DNA from: Planctomycetales bacterium
Lineage (GTDB): Bacteria > Planctomycetota > Planctomycetia > Pirellulales > Thermoguttaceae
DNA length: 5,754 bases
NCBI GenBank assembly: GCA_007122045.1
Contig: SKJM01000392.1
Coordinates: 1 to 5,754 of the forward strand
Direction of reading: 5' to 3'
Below the pieces are notes generated by a model, which saw nothing but the letters and a program-made list of their open reading frames with translations, ran no database searches and had not been told where the DNA came from. Positions 5,528 to 5,754 of the stretch are shown piece by piece (within the stretch, counting starts at the first letter, position 1; every line of letters begins with the position of its first letter). The position numbers were made by a program, and so were the translations under genes.

Positions 5528-5754
5528 TCACGGATCGATCCCGAGCAACTCCTCGACGGCTCGATCGATCGCCTCGGGGTCGACCGAGCTTTGCGGTTCG
5601 GGAAAAGTATAGGCTACTTCCCCGTCGCGATCATAAAGGCGCAACTGCGGCAGCGGTCCCGGCAAACCGAACTTTTCCGACGACTGAATACCCATCCCGT
5701 AACGGCTGATGAAGTTGTCGAACGTCGCTCCCTGGTCTTTCAGGAAGTCGAGCA
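5528..5754 (-). CDS. Thioredoxin/TlpA-like protein, C-terminal fragment
   Basis: Reading leftwards from the window edge, 74 complete codons end at a TGA (5528-5530). The fragment begins LDFLKDQGATFDNFISRYGM, continues KFGLPGPLPQLRLYDRDGEVAYTF and ends RAVEELLGIDP. This matches the C-terminal half of TlpA/redoxin-like thioredoxin folds: a helix with a 'FLKDQGATF' type sequence, a loop with a proline before a beta strand (the usual cis-proline position), then a strand pair ending in a 'YDRDGEV' turn, then a final helix. The N-terminal part with any CxxC active site is outside the window, so redox activity cannot be judged. Many planctomycete relatives are exported. It sits 79 nt upstream of the HEAT/TPR gene on the same strand. 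The coding call is good, the family call is moderate. Alternatives include another AhpC/TSA-type redoxin. Confidence 0.68.
   Translation of the reverse strand, partial: LDFLKDQGATFDNFISRYGMGIQSSEKFGLPGPLPQLRLYDRDGEVAYTFPEPQSSVDPEAIDRAVEELLGIDP

Overview
The window is GC-rich (about 75-80% in the lines I counted inside comB and the CPBP gene). It reads like a chromosomal segment of a planctomycete, probably a Pirellulales-type organism. The evidence is gene content: a DUF2617-like protein of the planctomycete type, a secreted HEAT/TPR protein with the C-terminal repeat style common in that phylum, and the tail of a TlpA/thioredoxin-like protein. The taxonomic call rests on recognising families, not on a marker gene.

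Layout. Bases 1-257 hold no gene I can defend, only a hairpin and a good ribosome binding site. Bases 258-1022 (+) encode a ComB-family 2-phosphosulfolactate phosphatase. Bases 1107-1841 (+) encode a protein with an uncharacterised N-terminal domain and a C-terminal Xre-type helix-turn-helix; its first two thirds are clearly AT-richer than the neighbours and it lacks an ATG start. Bases 1842-2090 are intergenic, with a possible dispersed repeat just behind the HTH gene and a possible promoter directly abutting the next gene. Bases 2091-2834 (+) encode a CPBP-family (Abi/CAAX-protease-like) intramembrane metalloprotease with all three motifs intact. A possible weak terminator and a good sigma70-like promoter (perfect TATAAT) follow, then a leader of about 140 nt with a hairpin, then a GTG-started DUF2617-like gene (3074-3631, +).

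The strand then switches. A 606-residue exported HEAT/TPR protein (3628-5448, -) converges on the DUF2617-like gene so tightly that both stop codons lie in one CTAG. Upstream of it, 79 nt away on the minus strand, is the C-terminal 74 codons of a thioredoxin/TlpA-like protein that runs off the right edge (5528-5754). These two could form one operon of envelope proteins.

The plus-strand genes do not form an obvious pathway. They look like independent housekeeping or accessory genes with their own control signals. I did not find a CRISPR array, RNA gene, transposase, toxin-antitoxin pair or recognisable defence system. The least explained items are the HTH protein with its novel-looking, compositionally distinct N-terminal domain, and the noncoding segment around it.
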